In this document: one piece after another, positions 19,168 to 28,855 of the stretch
How the letters are laid out: each line of letters opens with the position of its first letter
Numbering within the stretch: the stretch's first letter is position 1
Assembly (NCBI RefSeq): GCF_023283845.1
Contig: NZ_JAKILC010000010.1
Location: 91,391 to 155,390, forward strand
DNA from: Shewanella marinintestina
Lineage (GTDB): Bacteria; Pseudomonadota; Gammaproteobacteria; Enterobacterales; Shewanellaceae
Direction of reading: 5' to 3'
DNA: 64,000 nt
The notes under the pieces: model-generated
The model's input: the letters and a program-made list of their open reading frames with translations, nothing else
Databases searched by the model: none
What the model was told of the DNA's origin: nothing
Translations under genes and position numbers: made by a program

Positions 19168-19412
19168 TAGATATGATTTCCACTTTGTTGCGAGCGTGCC
19201 TAAAGAACAAGTCTAGTGTATGAGTTGTTTGCTCAATAATGAGCATGTTACTCAACGAGTGTTAAGGCTAAATAAACGTATTGGGGAATTATCGGTGTTT
19301 TTTGCGCATTAGTCTTGGGTTAATTAACTAAAAGCACAGATTACGGTAAATTAACGCCCTACAAACGAGCTAATTAAGAACACTTTATTGAAGATAGTTT
19401 ATTGAGAATAAA

Positions 19413-19688
19413 CTATTGCTGTTGTTCTGATTCACGTTTAACTAAAACAAAAGTCAGATACATTTTGGTCGGCAGCGACAACACCATGCCAAAGGCCACG
19501 CATACGGCGCTAATGATAATACCGCTAACACCCATAGCATGAATCGTGTCGTTAAAATTATGCAGGTAGATCCCCAATAAAATTAAGCAAAGCCCAATTG
19601 AGATACAGACTTTAAGCAGAGTAATCAGCTTACTATCGCTTACTTTGCTGTCTAATAGCTTACGGTTTAATAGCTTGAGATCTGACAC
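19413..19688 (-). CDS. Small two-helix inner-membrane protein, unknown function
   Basis: 91 aa with two hydrophobic helices (about 24-43 and 53-74) separated by a short loop, and charged ends. Family not recognised. It stands alone between the OsmC-YcaO and flavin-reductase genes, all on the minus strand with gaps of 150-250 bp, so probably separate transcripts. Confidence 0.55.
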   Translation of the reverse strand: MSDLKLLNRKLLDSKVSDSKLITLLKVCISIGLCLILLGIYLHNFNDTIHAMGVSGIIISAVCVAFGMVLSLPTKMYLTFVLVKRESEQQQ

Positions 19689-19844
19689 TCATCCCCCTGC
19701 TCAATCAAGTACAACTTGATTATGCAGGCATGATGTTTTTTTGTGCTGATACAGATCAAACTTAGATAAGCTAGCGCTAAATAACCTTTAAATATAAATA
19801 GCCATTAAACTAAAAAAACTGCGGGTTGAATGAACTGAAACCTG

Positions 19845-20489
19845 TCAGGCATCTATCGGCAGTGTCACCAAGGCTTTATCAGGTTTTGCATAACTTAAGC
19901 GCGCCAATCTTTGGGTTTGGTGATAGCTATCAAGCCCTGAAACGGCAACACTTTCCAGCGCTTCAATATCAATATAACCATCGTCTTTTAGGCCTGACTC
20001 ATCCACCATAATATGAGTGATTTCGCCTATAACTAAGATTGTACCGTTAATTGCCAGCGGCATTATTTCTCTCAGCTCAAGCGAAAATTTAAGCTGACTT
20101 TGCGCAACAAAAGGCGCCTCAATACCAGCAACAAATTCAGCAGATAAACCGACTTTTTCGAACTCTGACACCTCTGCGGCATAACGCGCTGAAGTTTGAT
20201 GCGCCTGACGATAGATATTGGCTGACACATGGTTAATGGTATAGCAGCCTATTTGCTCAATATTGCTTAAGGTATCGCGCGGCACGCTATCTGGGCGAAT
20301 AACCATCCCCATCAATGCAGGGCTAGCACCGAGGTGAAAACACGAGCTAATTATCGCCACATTGCTATGCCCGTCTTCACTTATCGTTGCGACTAAATTG
20401 GCGCTTTTAAATCCAGATAAACTATTAATCAAGTGTGCACGCGCGCGTTGCTCCATCTTATCTATGTCATCAAACCCGATATGTTTCAT
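19845..20489 (-). CDS. Flavin-reductase-like (flavoredoxin-type) FMN-binding protein
   Basis: About 214 aa from ATG 20489, which has AAGGA 8 nt upstream; a TTG at 20495 is a weaker alternative. The segment LINSLSGFKSANLVATISEDGHSNVAIISSCFHLGASP is the N-terminal FMN-binding strand pair of the flavin-reductase-like split-barrel family, and MVIRPDSVPRDTLSNI continues it. It lies 11 bp downstream of a photolyase-family gene in the same direction, so they are co-transcribed; a light-repair or flavin-supply link is possible but unproven. Confidence 0.75.
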   Translation of the reverse strand: MKHIGFDDIDKMEQRARAHLINSLSGFKSANLVATISEDGHSNVAIISSCFHLGASPALMGMVIRPDSVPRDTLSNIEQIGCYTINHVSANIYRQAHQTSARYAAEVSEFEKVGLSAEFVAGIEAPFVAQSQLKFSLELREIMPLAINGTILVIGEITHIMVDESGLKDDGYIDIEALESVAVSGLDSYHQTQRLARLSYAKPDKALVTLPIDA

Positions 20490-20500
20490 TATCAATATCC

Positions 20501-21967
20501 TTATAAATTATCGATATGGGCGAGTAAATGCTCAGCCCGCTGTAAAATAAGTTGCTGTGTCTGCTCTGGCTTTTTTAGCCAGTTTGCATAAACCATACGC
20601 GTGCGTGGATTAGCCTTAAAATCATCAATATGCTGCTGCATAAAATGCCAATAAAAAGCATTCAACGGACAAGCATTATCGCTGTGGCTTTGCTTAACCT
20701 CGTACTGACAACCGCTGCAGTAATCACTCATTTTATTGATGTAGTTACCGCTGGCGGCATAGGCTTTAGAGCCCACAATGCCGCCATCGGCAAACTGACT
20801 CATACCACGGGTGTTCGGCATCTCGACCCATTCGATAGCATCGATATATATGCCTAAATACCAAGCATCCACCTCATCGGGATCAATACCGGCGATTAAG
20901 CAAAAGTTTCCGGTTACCATTAAGCGCTGAATGTGGTGTGCATAGGCATAATCGAGCGATTGCTTGATAGCGTGCTGCATACAATTCATTTTGGTGTCGC
21001 CATCCCAAAACCAGCTTGGCAACTGACGATTAGCAGCAAGGTGATTAAGGCTGGCGTAATCTGGCATATTGGCCCAATAAACGCCCCTAACAAACTCGCG
21101 CCAACCTAGAATTTGCCGTATAAAACCCTCTATTTGCGCCAAGGTGATGGCGCCATCACTTTGCTCAAAATAGGCTATAGCAGTGTCGACCACCTGCTGT
21201 GGGCTTAATATTTTGGCATTGAGCGCAAACGATAACCGCGAGTGATACAGGCTCCATTGCTTTTTGTATTCTGCAGTCGTGACTTGTTCAACTTTGGCGT
21301 CTGAACCGAGCGCTAACTCGCCATTTACAGGCGCTGCGGTCATGTCTAACTCATGGGTCATCGCATCTTGAAAGCGACCAAAATTGACTAAACAGTGACG
21401 ACAAAAAAACTGCAATAGTTCATTAGCTTGTTTGCGTGTTGTCGGCCACAACAGCTGTTGGTGGGCAGCCCCAATCGTGCTGACATGATGGCGCTCTAGC
21501 CTAGCTAATATGGCGCTGACATCGTTAGCAAACATCAGCGGCGCAGGCACAGCGTCAAAGTCGGCCTTTTTGAGCTTTTGCCGATTATCAGCATCATAAT
21601 TCCACTGACCACCAGCAGACTCATTACCTTGCATTAATAGATCAAAGCGGCGACGCAGCTTGCGATAGAAATGCTCTAAACGATGCTTTTTACCCGGTGC
21701 AAAATAATCACCAAGCTCAGCATCAGTCAAATAAAAGTGCTCAGTTTCAAACGCGAGACTGGTAATCTCCAACGAAGCGGTAAACTGCGACAACTGCTGA
21801 CGCAGCCGATATTCATCGGGTAATTGATAGTGAAACTCGCTCACTTGATGCTCAGTAATTAACTCCATCAATAACGCCGGTAAATCCGCGTATTGCGCAG
21901 TGTCATCAAGAGTCAGATGTAGCACCTGGTGCCCAGCTTGTTGTAAGGCTTTTGCAAAAGCCTGCAT
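20501..21967 (-). pseudogene. Photolyase-related protein, (6-4)/FeS-BCP class, N-terminally truncated
   Basis: 488 aa from ATG 21967, beginning MQAFAKALQQAGHQVLHLTLDD. Family members normally carry about 45-50 more residues before this point (the first strand and helix of the antenna domain). Just upstream in frame the DNA still reads AFFAAM, as family members do, and then meets a TGA. The rest is intact: HHIQRLMVTGNFCLIAGIDPDEVDAWYLG, GMSQFADGGIVG, and the cysteines expected to hold the 4Fe-4S cluster (FFCRHC, SGC, NAC). The truncation coincides with the end of the neighbouring DASH cryptochrome, which indicates a deletion that joined two genes. The FAD/catalytic half survives, so residual function cannot be excluded. 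Confidence 0.75.
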
Positions 21968-22952
21968 GGCAGCAAAAAAAGCTGGTCAATGGCGCGCTAC
22001 TCGCCATGCCCTTAAATTGAAAAAGTTTTACGCCTATACGCTGCGCCAACCAATGAAAATATTCACGCCACAACAACTCAAAACCAATCCAGTAACTCGA
22101 TTCACTCGGACCTTGCTCTAGTTCAAAATGCTTAAGCGCGTTCCATACTTGCCGAGCAGACATATTGCCATTAGCAAGATACGGACTAAATTTGGTGGAA
22201 TTGTCAAAGCCATCTAGTGCATTACGCGTGGCTTTATAGCTGTGGGGGAGCGATGTTAAAAAGTAATTGCTCAGATGCTGCTTAGCAGCCAACTCGCCAG
22301 CCTTGAACAAAGTACTTGCACCAACGTTGTTATCTGATAACCAATCTTTACTCACTTTAAACTGTGCTGATGCCTCAGTTAAGCCAACGGTTTTAGGCAG
22401 CTGCTGTGGCCAAGTTTGGCAAGGTTTTGCCACGGGTAATAATGACTTTTCCAACTTGCGACGGAAACAAGAAAAACTCGTAAACACGTCACCAAGGGAA
22501 CTAATTTGCTCAGCATCAAACAAGCTGTTGCTCCACCTTGAGATAAAGTTAACAGACGCTTGTTCGTTTGAAACCTTACTCCACTGTAACTCAAGGCGCT
22601 GCCAATTGTGTTGTTCGATATAGCCTGCAGAAGCCGTACGCCCCACTAAGGTAAAACCTTCATTTTTAATTAACGCTGACAAGACGCTATTTGGCTCACC
22701 AGTTAAGATCTGCAATTGATGGCCATAGCCTTGCAGTTGCTGCTTAAGTACAAGTAACGACTGAATAATGAAACAAAGGCGGCGCTGCCCCATTGCGGCC
22801 TGTTGGTAGCGAACGGCAATAAAGTCCTGCGGGTTAAAAATATAAACCAGCGCCACAGACTCAGTATGTTGCAGCACATAGTTAAGGGCTGGATTGTCAC
22901 TTAGCCTTAAATCATTGGTGAAGCAAAAGAGTGCTTTTTTGTGCGGTGACAT
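21906..22952 (-). pseudogene. DASH-type cryptochrome/photolyase, C-terminally truncated
   Basis: 348 aa, against roughly 440-500 for the family. It starts normally (LFCFTNDLRLSDNPALN) with an antenna domain and enters the FAD domain (TKFSPYLANGNMSARQVWNAL, ELLWREYFHWLA). Homology-like sequence runs through SSAPLTSFF and stops; the last 17 or so codons (CCHAGFCKS...) are an out-of-frame reading of the next photolyase gene. The missing part includes most FAD-binding residues (the region of TGYMSNRGRQ and the WGNWQY motif in relatives), so repair activity is probably lost. See the deletion junction near 21974-21980. Confidence 0.75.
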
Positions 22953-23059
22953 GCGCTTGCCTATCGTTGCTACTGGTAAGGGGTATTACGTAGCAACATA
23001 GAATTGAGATTCATTTTTTATCGGGTTCTGTGGTAAAAAACTAATTATGTTTAACAAGG

Positions 23060-23314
23060 TTATGGAGGATTAAGCTGTCTAAATCGCGTTTGAATGAGTG
23101 TATTAAACTCATTGTAGGTCAGCCGCTTTTGATACTCATAAGCAAAACGGCCGTGAAACATCAGCGTCATCACTAAGTCTTGATAGCCCAAATAACAGGT
23201 GTAGCCATCGATATCATGCCAGGCCGTTAAGCCATCTAAATGATATTTATCATCACGTTTTATGCCGTTAGCAACCACATGATTAAAAACGAATAGATGT
23301 TTCGATAAAGACAT
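23060..23314 (-). CDS. Small DUF3081-like protein
   Basis: 84 aa, no signal or membrane segment. The centre (VVANGIKRDDKYHLDGLTAWHDIDGYTCYLGYQDLVMTL, in shorter pieces GIKRDDKYHLDGL and DIDGYTCYL) resembles what I recall of DUF3081, a gammaproteobacterial family of unknown function; the assignment is from memory. AAGGGG precedes the ATG. It lies between the cryptochrome and ankyrin genes on the same strand. Confidence 0.55.
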   Translation of the reverse strand: MSLSKHLFVFNHVVANGIKRDDKYHLDGLTAWHDIDGYTCYLGYQDLVMTLMFHGRFAYEYQKRLTYNEFNTLIQTRFRQLNPP

Positions 23315-23460
23315 AAAGACCCCTTGGAAGCTTTGCTCATCACAGTGCTAATAACAAAGCCCCTTGCTTTGGCTGCAGTGATAAAGGCACCTATTGGCCT
23401 CTACAGAGGTAAATACGCATATACCTCTAATCTGGTTTACAGTTTTTTTGCATCATAAAA

Positions 23461-23488
23461 AAGGGATAAGCCGTAAAGCTTATCCCTT
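23461..23488 (-). terminator. Terminator of the ankyrin gene
   Basis: 11-bp stem AAGGGATAAGC / GCTTATCCCTT with a 6-nt loop, followed on the minus strand by T6. Confidence 0.8.
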
Positions 23489-23525
23489 TAGTTCATGTTG
23501 AAGGCATCAATATCGAAAACCGCTG

Positions 23526-24704
23526 TTACATCGCCTTCTTTAATATTTCAACAATGTCTTGATGCTCACGGTCTACAGCCAAATCCATCGCGCTTGAGTC
23601 ATGAATATTCTGATGATGTATCGTCTTGGCAGCGCCATTAGCAAGCAGTAACTCAACAATCGCAGCACGTTCATTATAATTACCAATAACAGCCTTAATT
23701 AGTGCTGTATTACCATCGTCACTGAGCGCATTACTATCGGCACCAGATTGCAGCAATAATGCCACCACCTCGGCAGTGCTTTGACCGGATGCAGCCATCA
23801 GTGCGCTCTCAGCTTCATCATCTAAGCCGTTAACGTCTGCGCCCTTTGATAATAACAACTGCATGATTGGTAACATGCCGTTAAAACTGGCGATATTGAG
23901 TGCTAACGTGCCATAACTGCCCGCTTGATTGGGATTAGCGCCAGCTTCAAGTAGCAAACTGACAATCTCGGCAGTACTGCTTTTCACTGCATGATTAAGC
24001 GGGGTATTTTTGTACCAATCGCCCTGATTGACATCTGCGCCAGCTGCTATCATCTTAGCAACTAATGCGGCGTCTTTAGCTAAAATGGCTTGAATAAGCG
24101 CGGTAAAACCATTGGCATCTAGACCATCCTTATCAAAACCATGTTCATCAAAACGATCATCGTTTTCATCGTCGTCATCAAAATCATCATCGTCGTCTTC
24201 ATCATAATCATAGCCGAAATCAGCGCCGTGGCCTTGCTCAAGCCCTTCAACATAGCCGCTTAATCCCGGCCAATTGCCACGATCGCAAAAATCATTAAAC
24301 TCGACAATCGGCTCATTGGGCGATTTCTCAATGAGGGTTTCTAATAATTGGGTCGACCACTTCAACGTCTCAACCGGCTTACCTAAGCTGTTGTGATGAA
24401 AAACCGCTATTTGTGCGGTCACCTTATTAGCAGCAAAAGCACTAACTAACACCTTTGCTAGTGACTTGACCTCGTCCACTTCGCACTCAAGGCTGAATAA
24501 TAGCAGCTGCTTTTCAAGCCTAAAGGCATAGATGTCGCCATCGAGATGATCAAGCTCAGGGATCAACATCTTTATCGCAGCATCAGCTGTCGTACTTAGT
24601 TGCATACAGATAAAGTAAGGCTCATCGTAACTATCCAATCCATCAAGATACTCGTGGAGTACATCATCAAGTTCTAATCCATCAAAAATATTACTGCTAA
24701 GCAT
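23526..24704 (-). CDS. Ankyrin-repeat protein with an acidic linker
   Basis: 392 aa, no signal peptide. The N-terminal 160 residues are an unrecognised domain. Residues around 165-190 form an Asp/Glu-rich linker (DEDDDDDFDDDDEND). From about 195 to the end there are five to six ankyrin repeats (GFTALIQAILAKDAALVAKMIAAGADVN, then NTPLNHAV, ALNIASFNG, ALMAASGQS, NTALIKAV). It is probably a protein-binding scaffold in the cytosol; partner unknown. GAGG precedes the ATG, and the gene is monocistronic with its own terminator. Confidence 0.8.
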   Translation of the reverse strand: MLSSNIFDGLELDDVLHEYLDGLDSYDEPYFICMQLSTTADAAIKMLIPELDHLDGDIYAFRLEKQLLLFSLECEVDEVKSLAKVLVSAFAANKVTAQIAVFHHNSLGKPVETLKWSTQLLETLIEKSPNEPIVEFNDFCDRGNWPGLSGYVEGLEQGHGADFGYDYDEDDDDDFDDDDENDDRFDEHGFDKDGLDANGFTALIQAILAKDAALVAKMIAAGADVNQGDWYKNTPLNHAVKSSTAEIVSLLLEAGANPNQAGSYGTLALNIASFNGMLPIMQLLLSKGADVNGLDDEAESALMAASGQSTAEVVALLLQSGADSNALSDDGNTALIKAVIGNYNERAAIVELLLANGAAKTIHHQNIHDSSAMDLAVDREHQDIVEILKKAM

Positions 24705-25045
24705 GTAAACCTCATTTTCGTCTTAAATCTACAACTGGTTCAGGCAAGTTCACCACCTGTTTACTTTCGAGTAGAGTATAAGTTAGTCGGATTTGGTTCA
24801 AGTTATTGGTTTTAAAAGCGATAGCAATAACTCAGCTTTTGTAAATATTGGCGCTTATGCCTTACTTACTTGTGCCATTTTAGCCACACATTTCTACCTT
24901 AAGCAGTGGTTAAACTCAAAATTAGTCGTATCGTCCAAGAAGAGCAACAAAGCAACATTTAGTACTACCAACCAACTTTTAATCACCATAAAAAAGAGAT
25001 TTGTATCGACAAAATAAACCGATAAAACCATAACCTTTGCGGTAA

Positions 25046-25059
25046 TTGATTTAGATCAA
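25046..25059 (+). promoter_or_regulatory. FNR/EtrA-type box
   Basis: TTGATTTAGATCAA is an exact match to TTGAT-N4-ATCAA, 138 bp before the ATG of the 62-aa gene. It suggests anaerobic control of that small gene by the Shewanella FNR homologue EtrA. Confidence 0.6.
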
Positions 25060-25090
25060 TGAGCTCCTAACGCTTTTGATGTCATATAAA

Positions 25091-25106
25091 GGTGAGCTTG
25101 ATCACG
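25091..25106 (+). promoter_or_regulatory. CRP-like palindrome
   Basis: GGTGAGCTTGATCACG fits GTGA-N6-TCAC but lacks the outer T/A pair of the full consensus. It lies between the FNR box and the 62-aa gene. Confidence 0.35.
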
Positions 25107-25196
25107 CGGTGCGATTTTCACTTTCAAAACAAGCTCACACAAATACAGATAAATCTCTTTTAAATAATAATGAAACCTAAAATATAGAGGTACCCT

Positions 25197-25385
25197 ATGG
25201 AACTCCTACCAAATTGCTATACCGACCTATGTGTTAATGGAAAATGGTTTCACTATGATCACGGTGAAAGCTCAGTATTTATGCTTAACGGCAGTGTACC
25301 TATGACATTTGAACTCAATTCATTGCCTAAAACCGAAGATGAATTAGAAATGCATTTAGAGGCTATCTCAAACCAACTTATATAA
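25197..25385 (+). CDS. Small protein of unknown function under probable FNR control
   Basis: 62 aa, acidic, no signal or membrane segment; AGAGG stands 7 nt before the ATG. Sequence not recognised (MELLPNCYTDLCVNGKWFHYD, with two cysteines at 7 and 12). Its promoter region carries a perfect FNR box and a CRP-like site, so it may belong to the anaerobic response. Confidence 0.6.
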   Translation: MELLPNCYTDLCVNGKWFHYDHGESSVFMLNGSVPMTFELNSLPKTEDELEMHLEAISNQLI

Positions 25386-25452
25386 AAGTTTAAGGTAGGC
25401 CTGCTCAAGGCCTATTATTGAAGCAGTGATGTAAAAAGTAGTTATTCTCGAA

Positions 25453-25854
25453 TTACCAAGCGTCTGCATTAAAGCGAGCTGTTCTGGCCTCGGTCATAGT
25501 GCAGCCAGTAAGGTGGATAAGTTCAGCCAAGGTTATATTGGGCTCTTGGCGAATGAAACGAGCAAGCTTATCCTCTAAAGACTCGAGTTTATCAGCATGA
25601 TTGAGTAGTCCAGCATCTAGTTTTTTTATCAGATAAGCAAACTCAGCTTTGCTCATCGTTAACTGCATTGCTTTTAGCTGCCGTGTAAAAGATTGGACCT
25701 GCAGGGCCTCGCCCGTTAGCCCCCAGTTTCGAGAACGACGCACACGTTTAAGCTCACACCCCCATTGCTTAGCAACCGATTGCGCCAACTTAACAGGCTC
25801 TCTACCAATGCGATGAATAAGTGAGGGCAATGCAATAGTAATACGCTCAATCAT
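25453..25854 (-). CDS. Ribosome-recycling-factor-family-like small protein
   Basis: 133 aa, basic, no signal. The N-terminus (ITIALPSLIHRIGREPVKLAQ) and the CELKRVRRSRNW motif resemble short gammaproteobacterial proteins annotated as ribosome recycling factor family; it is not RRF (Frr) itself, which is about 185 aa. The assignment is from memory of such entries. Its C-terminal half is helical (MSKAEFAYLIKKLDAGLLNHADKLESLEDKL). Isolated gene. Confidence 0.55.
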   Translation of the reverse strand: MIERITIALPSLIHRIGREPVKLAQSVAKQWGCELKRVRRSRNWGLTGEALQVQSFTRQLKAMQLTMSKAEFAYLIKKLDAGLLNHADKLESLEDKLARFIRQEPNITLAELIHLTGCTMTEARTARFNADAW

Positions 25855-26112
25855 TAAGGTCTGTGTACTCGTAGATGTGGTTTTGCCGTTTTATCATTTT
25901 GACTATTTTTTCAGGCTCAGCTTATTATCTCAAGCTTTAACCAACAAATAGTTAATGCTAAAACCACACCGAGCTTATCCCCATTGGCTAATGATGCTAC
26001 TCATCCCAATAACAAGACTTATGCAGTTTCACTTTACAGTTAAAACTCAACTACCCTTAATACTCATTCTTAGTATTGTCCTCATATGGAGTTAACGCCT
26101 ATAGGAGTTAAG

Positions 26113-26661
26113 GTGAGAACATTTTTTACATCATATACTCTAGTGATCAAATTAATACTGTTATCGCTTTTCTCCAGCCCTATCTATGCTAAGTCAGGGC
26201 TAGAACTCGCCTATGGCTTCGCTCCGGCAAAAAACAGCCATCTACGTGCTGGCGATACTTGGCGAGTCTCATATTCACAACCTATCAATCACTTTGATGA
26301 CTTTTTATCCCAATATAATATTAACTTAAGACTTGAGTTATCAGCTCAACATTGGGATGAATTGGGTTCAACAAACAATCATGTTTTTAGTCTTAACCCC
26401 ATGTTTCAATACCAATGGCACTTTGAGCCAATGTCTGTTTATTTGGAGTTAGGGATTGGCGCCGCCTACAGCCATAATACGTATTACCTCGACCGTAACT
26501 TAGGCTCTAATTGGCTATTTGAAGATAAACTAGGTATTGGCATTATCATTAATCAGCACCATCGACTCGGTGTTTCCATTGCTCACTATTCCAATGCCGA
26601 TCTTGCCAATCATAACGATGGTGTCGACTCAATAAGCATACACTACGGTTACTTATGGTGA
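26113..26661 (+). CDS. PagL-like lipid A 3-O-deacylase (acyloxyacyl hydrolase)
   Basis: 182 aa from GTG 26113, preferred because AGGAG stands 5 nt upstream and it begins a good signal peptide (RTFFTSYTLVIKLILLSLFSSPIYA). An ATG at 26086 is in frame but has no ribosome site. The mature part is an outer-membrane beta-barrel of PagL type: LELAYGF at the start, MSVYLELGIGAAY, and the catalytic-site segment AHYSNADLANHNDGVD with H158 and S160. PagL uses a Glu as the third residue where this protein has Asp (D172). It would trim the 3-position acyl chain of lipid A. Confidence 0.78.
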   Translation: MRTFFTSYTLVIKLILLSLFSSPIYAKSGLELAYGFAPAKNSHLRAGDTWRVSYSQPINHFDDFLSQYNINLRLELSAQHWDELGSTNNHVFSLNPMFQYQWHFEPMSVYLELGIGAAYSHNTYYLDRNLGSNWLFEDKLGIGIIINQHHRLGVSIAHYSNADLANHNDGVDSISIHYGYLW

Positions 26662-26690
26662 GCCTTATGTTTGCTTACATTCAAAATCAA

Positions 26691-26719
26691 AACGCCCTTG
26701 TCGTATGCAAGGGCATTTT
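26691..26719. terminator. Terminator between the PagL-like and DUF3083-like genes
   Basis: GCCCTTG / CAAGGGC stem with a 7-nt loop, flanked by A- and T-tracts; convergent genes lie on either side. Confidence 0.65.
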
Positions 26720-26752
26720 GTCTATCTCAACGGTGGTATCACACCAAAGGGA

Positions 26753-27838
26753 TTAGCTAATCAACTGCGAAGGCGCTTGGTAACTAATATGCTGATGGAA
26801 TCGAACCATAAGATCTTCGCGCGATTTATCAAACTCCAGATCGGCAGTAAAGATCTTAAGTGCTTCTTCCACTCGGTTTAAGTAGCGTCCAAGCCCACCT
26901 TCTTTACTGTCTTTCACTTCAGCGGCAATAGTAAAACTGACCGTTTCAACAAGGCGATTACCGTCCCAATGACGGATAAACTGCTGTTGCTCTAAATTTG
27001 GGTCAAAGCCAAGCATCTGTACTTCGTCAGTACCGTCAACTTGATCAAATTTACTATTGCGCACTAGCGGTGTGAGGCCGTTAGCAACCATAGCGATGTG
27101 CTTAAGTTGCTTAGCTGCTGTCGCTTGAATAAAGCCATCTTCTAGCTTTTGGTAAAGCGGTGTAAAGTCGTTAGTGCCCGCAGGTAAAAACGCTTTTTTA
27201 AGCTTACGACTTATCGGTAGCTTTACCGTCACATAGCATAATGAACCATGCCCTTCTGGCAGTGGACATTCACGCGCTTTATATCTGTCGCTGATAGAGC
27301 GCAACTTATAGCCATAGCTTTCTTTTTTGCCTTTCGCTTTGGCGAACAGGTCATAGGACAAATGTTGATGGTCGCGAATTTTAACCTTAAGGTTTGGCTC
27401 GGGCAGCTGCGGCATTAAGTTGGCTAAGAAAGATTGCACCTTGATGTGAAAATTAGCTGAATTACTACGAATATCTTCACCGGTTGCCAAAAATACAATT
27501 CTAATTTTACGGGCGCGGTAATCATCTTTGCTATGTAAGCTTTGAGCTTCATGGTACTCAGGGTTGTAGAAAAAGATGATTTGCTCAGCAGTTGGGAAAT
27601 TGTAGGCTTCTGTATGAAAACGCACTACGGGTAACTTATCGTTAGTGATGACATGCAAGTTATACAGTTCTTGTTGCTCACCTAAATCAAAAATCGTTCG
27701 ACTCAGTGACTCGTAGCAAGTCTTATAATCTGCGTAGTGAGCAAGTAATGCATCGGTAACAATAATTTCTGCACTAATATACTGGTTACTACGAACGTCC
27801 TTGGGTATGTACACTTTTTGCTGATGGCTAAGGGACAT
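26753..27838 (-). CDS. DUF3083-like conserved protein
   Basis: 361 aa from ATG 27838 (MSLSHQQKVYIPKDVRSNQY), chosen for the strong AAGGAG 6 nt upstream; the open frame runs 19 codons further. No signal or membrane segment. I recall this sequence type as DUF3083, found mainly in Shewanella and relatives, with no known function; there are no recognisable catalytic motifs. Isolated gene on the minus strand. Confidence 0.6.
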   Translation of the reverse strand: MSLSHQQKVYIPKDVRSNQYISAEIIVTDALLAHYADYKTCYESLSRTIFDLGEQQELYNLHVITNDKLPVVRFHTEAYNFPTAEQIIFFYNPEYHEAQSLHSKDDYRARKIRIVFLATGEDIRSNSANFHIKVQSFLANLMPQLPEPNLKVKIRDHQHLSYDLFAKAKGKKESYGYKLRSISDRYKARECPLPEGHGSLCYVTVKLPISRKLKKAFLPAGTNDFTPLYQKLEDGFIQATAAKQLKHIAMVANGLTPLVRNSKFDQVDGTDEVQMLGFDPNLEQQQFIRHWDGNRLVETVSFTIAAEVKDSKEGGLGRYLNRVEEALKIFTADLEFDKSREDLMVRFHQHISYQAPSQLIS

Positions 27839-28261
27839 GAATACTCCTTGTGATAAGTTAACCATACATAGTTTCACGCTTATATTAACGGCCAACTATG
27901 ACGAAAATTCGGTTGTAAAAACGCGCTTTTATCTACTGAGCCCAGCCTACGATCTGAATATGATTTATTTATTAAAATAGAAAGCCTCAAAGCAAACAAA
28001 TCACACAAAAAGCACACCCAAGTCACACTTTTAAACATTCCATTAAAAATGAGTACAATACAGCCCCTAACCGTTATAACAGACTGTTACTTTATCCAAG
28101 CTATTGCTAATCCCAATGATACTCGAGTGGGCCCGTTAACCTATTTTTAAACCCCTTATCGGTAATAGGTAATGACTAAGACAAAACCGATATCTTGTTT
28201 TTAACGTCGAGTTTAGGCAAGATTTGATGTGATTTTTACAATTATAAAAATATGGTAAATC
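27839..28261. other. Divergent intergenic region
   Basis: About 420 bp between divergent genes; AT-rich, presumably holding both promoters. No operator or RNA gene recognised. Confidence 0.4.
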
Positions 28262-28855
28262 ATGCAGATAAAACAACTTAAGCAAGCTATTGGTCCGCTG
28301 TGGCAAAGCGCCATGTCGATTTATTGCCAAGTGTTTCCTGATTGGGAACGCGAACCCGTTGAGGCTTTGCAGCATGCAGTTGATGACGCGAGTTCTCGCT
28401 GCGTTGTGCTCTATGAAGGTGACTGCGTTTATGGTGTATCGTTAACAGAACTTTACCCTCAGCATGAGTTTGCACTATTAGGTTATCTGTTTATCGCTCC
28501 AGAGCGCCAAGGCCAAGGCTTAGGTAAACAGCTTTGCAATGAGCTATTTGCATTCTTTCAGCAGCAACAAGACTTAACATGGCTGCTCGTAGAAGCTGAA
28601 ACAGGCCCTGAAGCTTTTTATCACAAACTCGGTTTTAGTCGATTTAATATTGACTATTTATCACCGCATTACGACGACATGGGCTCAACACCTATGGCAC
28701 TTATGTCCCTTAGTAAAGCGCCTAACTCGTTACCTAGTCCACAGCAACTTTGGGATCTAGTTGAGCATATTTTTGTTCAAAGTTATTACTTAAGCAGCAC
28801 AGATCCAAGACTCAACCACCAGCGTGACAACATACTCAATAAGGAAGCACTATGA
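28262..28855 (+). CDS. GNAT-family N-acetyltransferase
   Basis: 197 aa, cytosolic. The acetyl-CoA-binding motif A is visible as LGYLFIAPERQGQGLGKQLC, followed by the typical EAFYHKLGFSR motif near residue 117. Substrate unknown. The stop overlaps the next start by 4 bp (ATGA), so it is translationally coupled to the 732-aa membrane protein, which suggests a shared function. The ribosome site before its own ATG is weak. Confidence 0.82.
   Translation: MQIKQLKQAIGPLWQSAMSIYCQVFPDWEREPVEALQHAVDDASSRCVVLYEGDCVYGVSLTELYPQHEFALLGYLFIAPERQGQGLGKQLCNELFAFFQQQQDLTWLLVEAETGPEAFYHKLGFSRFNIDYLSPHYDDMGSTPMALMSLSKAPNSLPSPQQLWDLVEHIFVQSYYLSSTDPRLNHQRDNILNKEAL

Larger units (their letters stand above)
24705..25196 (+). 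other. Intergenic region with regulatory sites
   Basis: About 490 bp. The left half holds the promoter of the ankyrin gene and a weak TTG-started frame I do not accept. The right half holds an FNR-type box and a CRP-like palindrome ahead of the 62-aa gene. Confidence 0.45.

Noticed and set aside
24793..25017. 74-aa frame with a hydrophobic stretch
   Set aside because: It needs a TTG start with no ribosome site, the first half is low-complexity, and it lies in the promoter region of the ankyrin gene.
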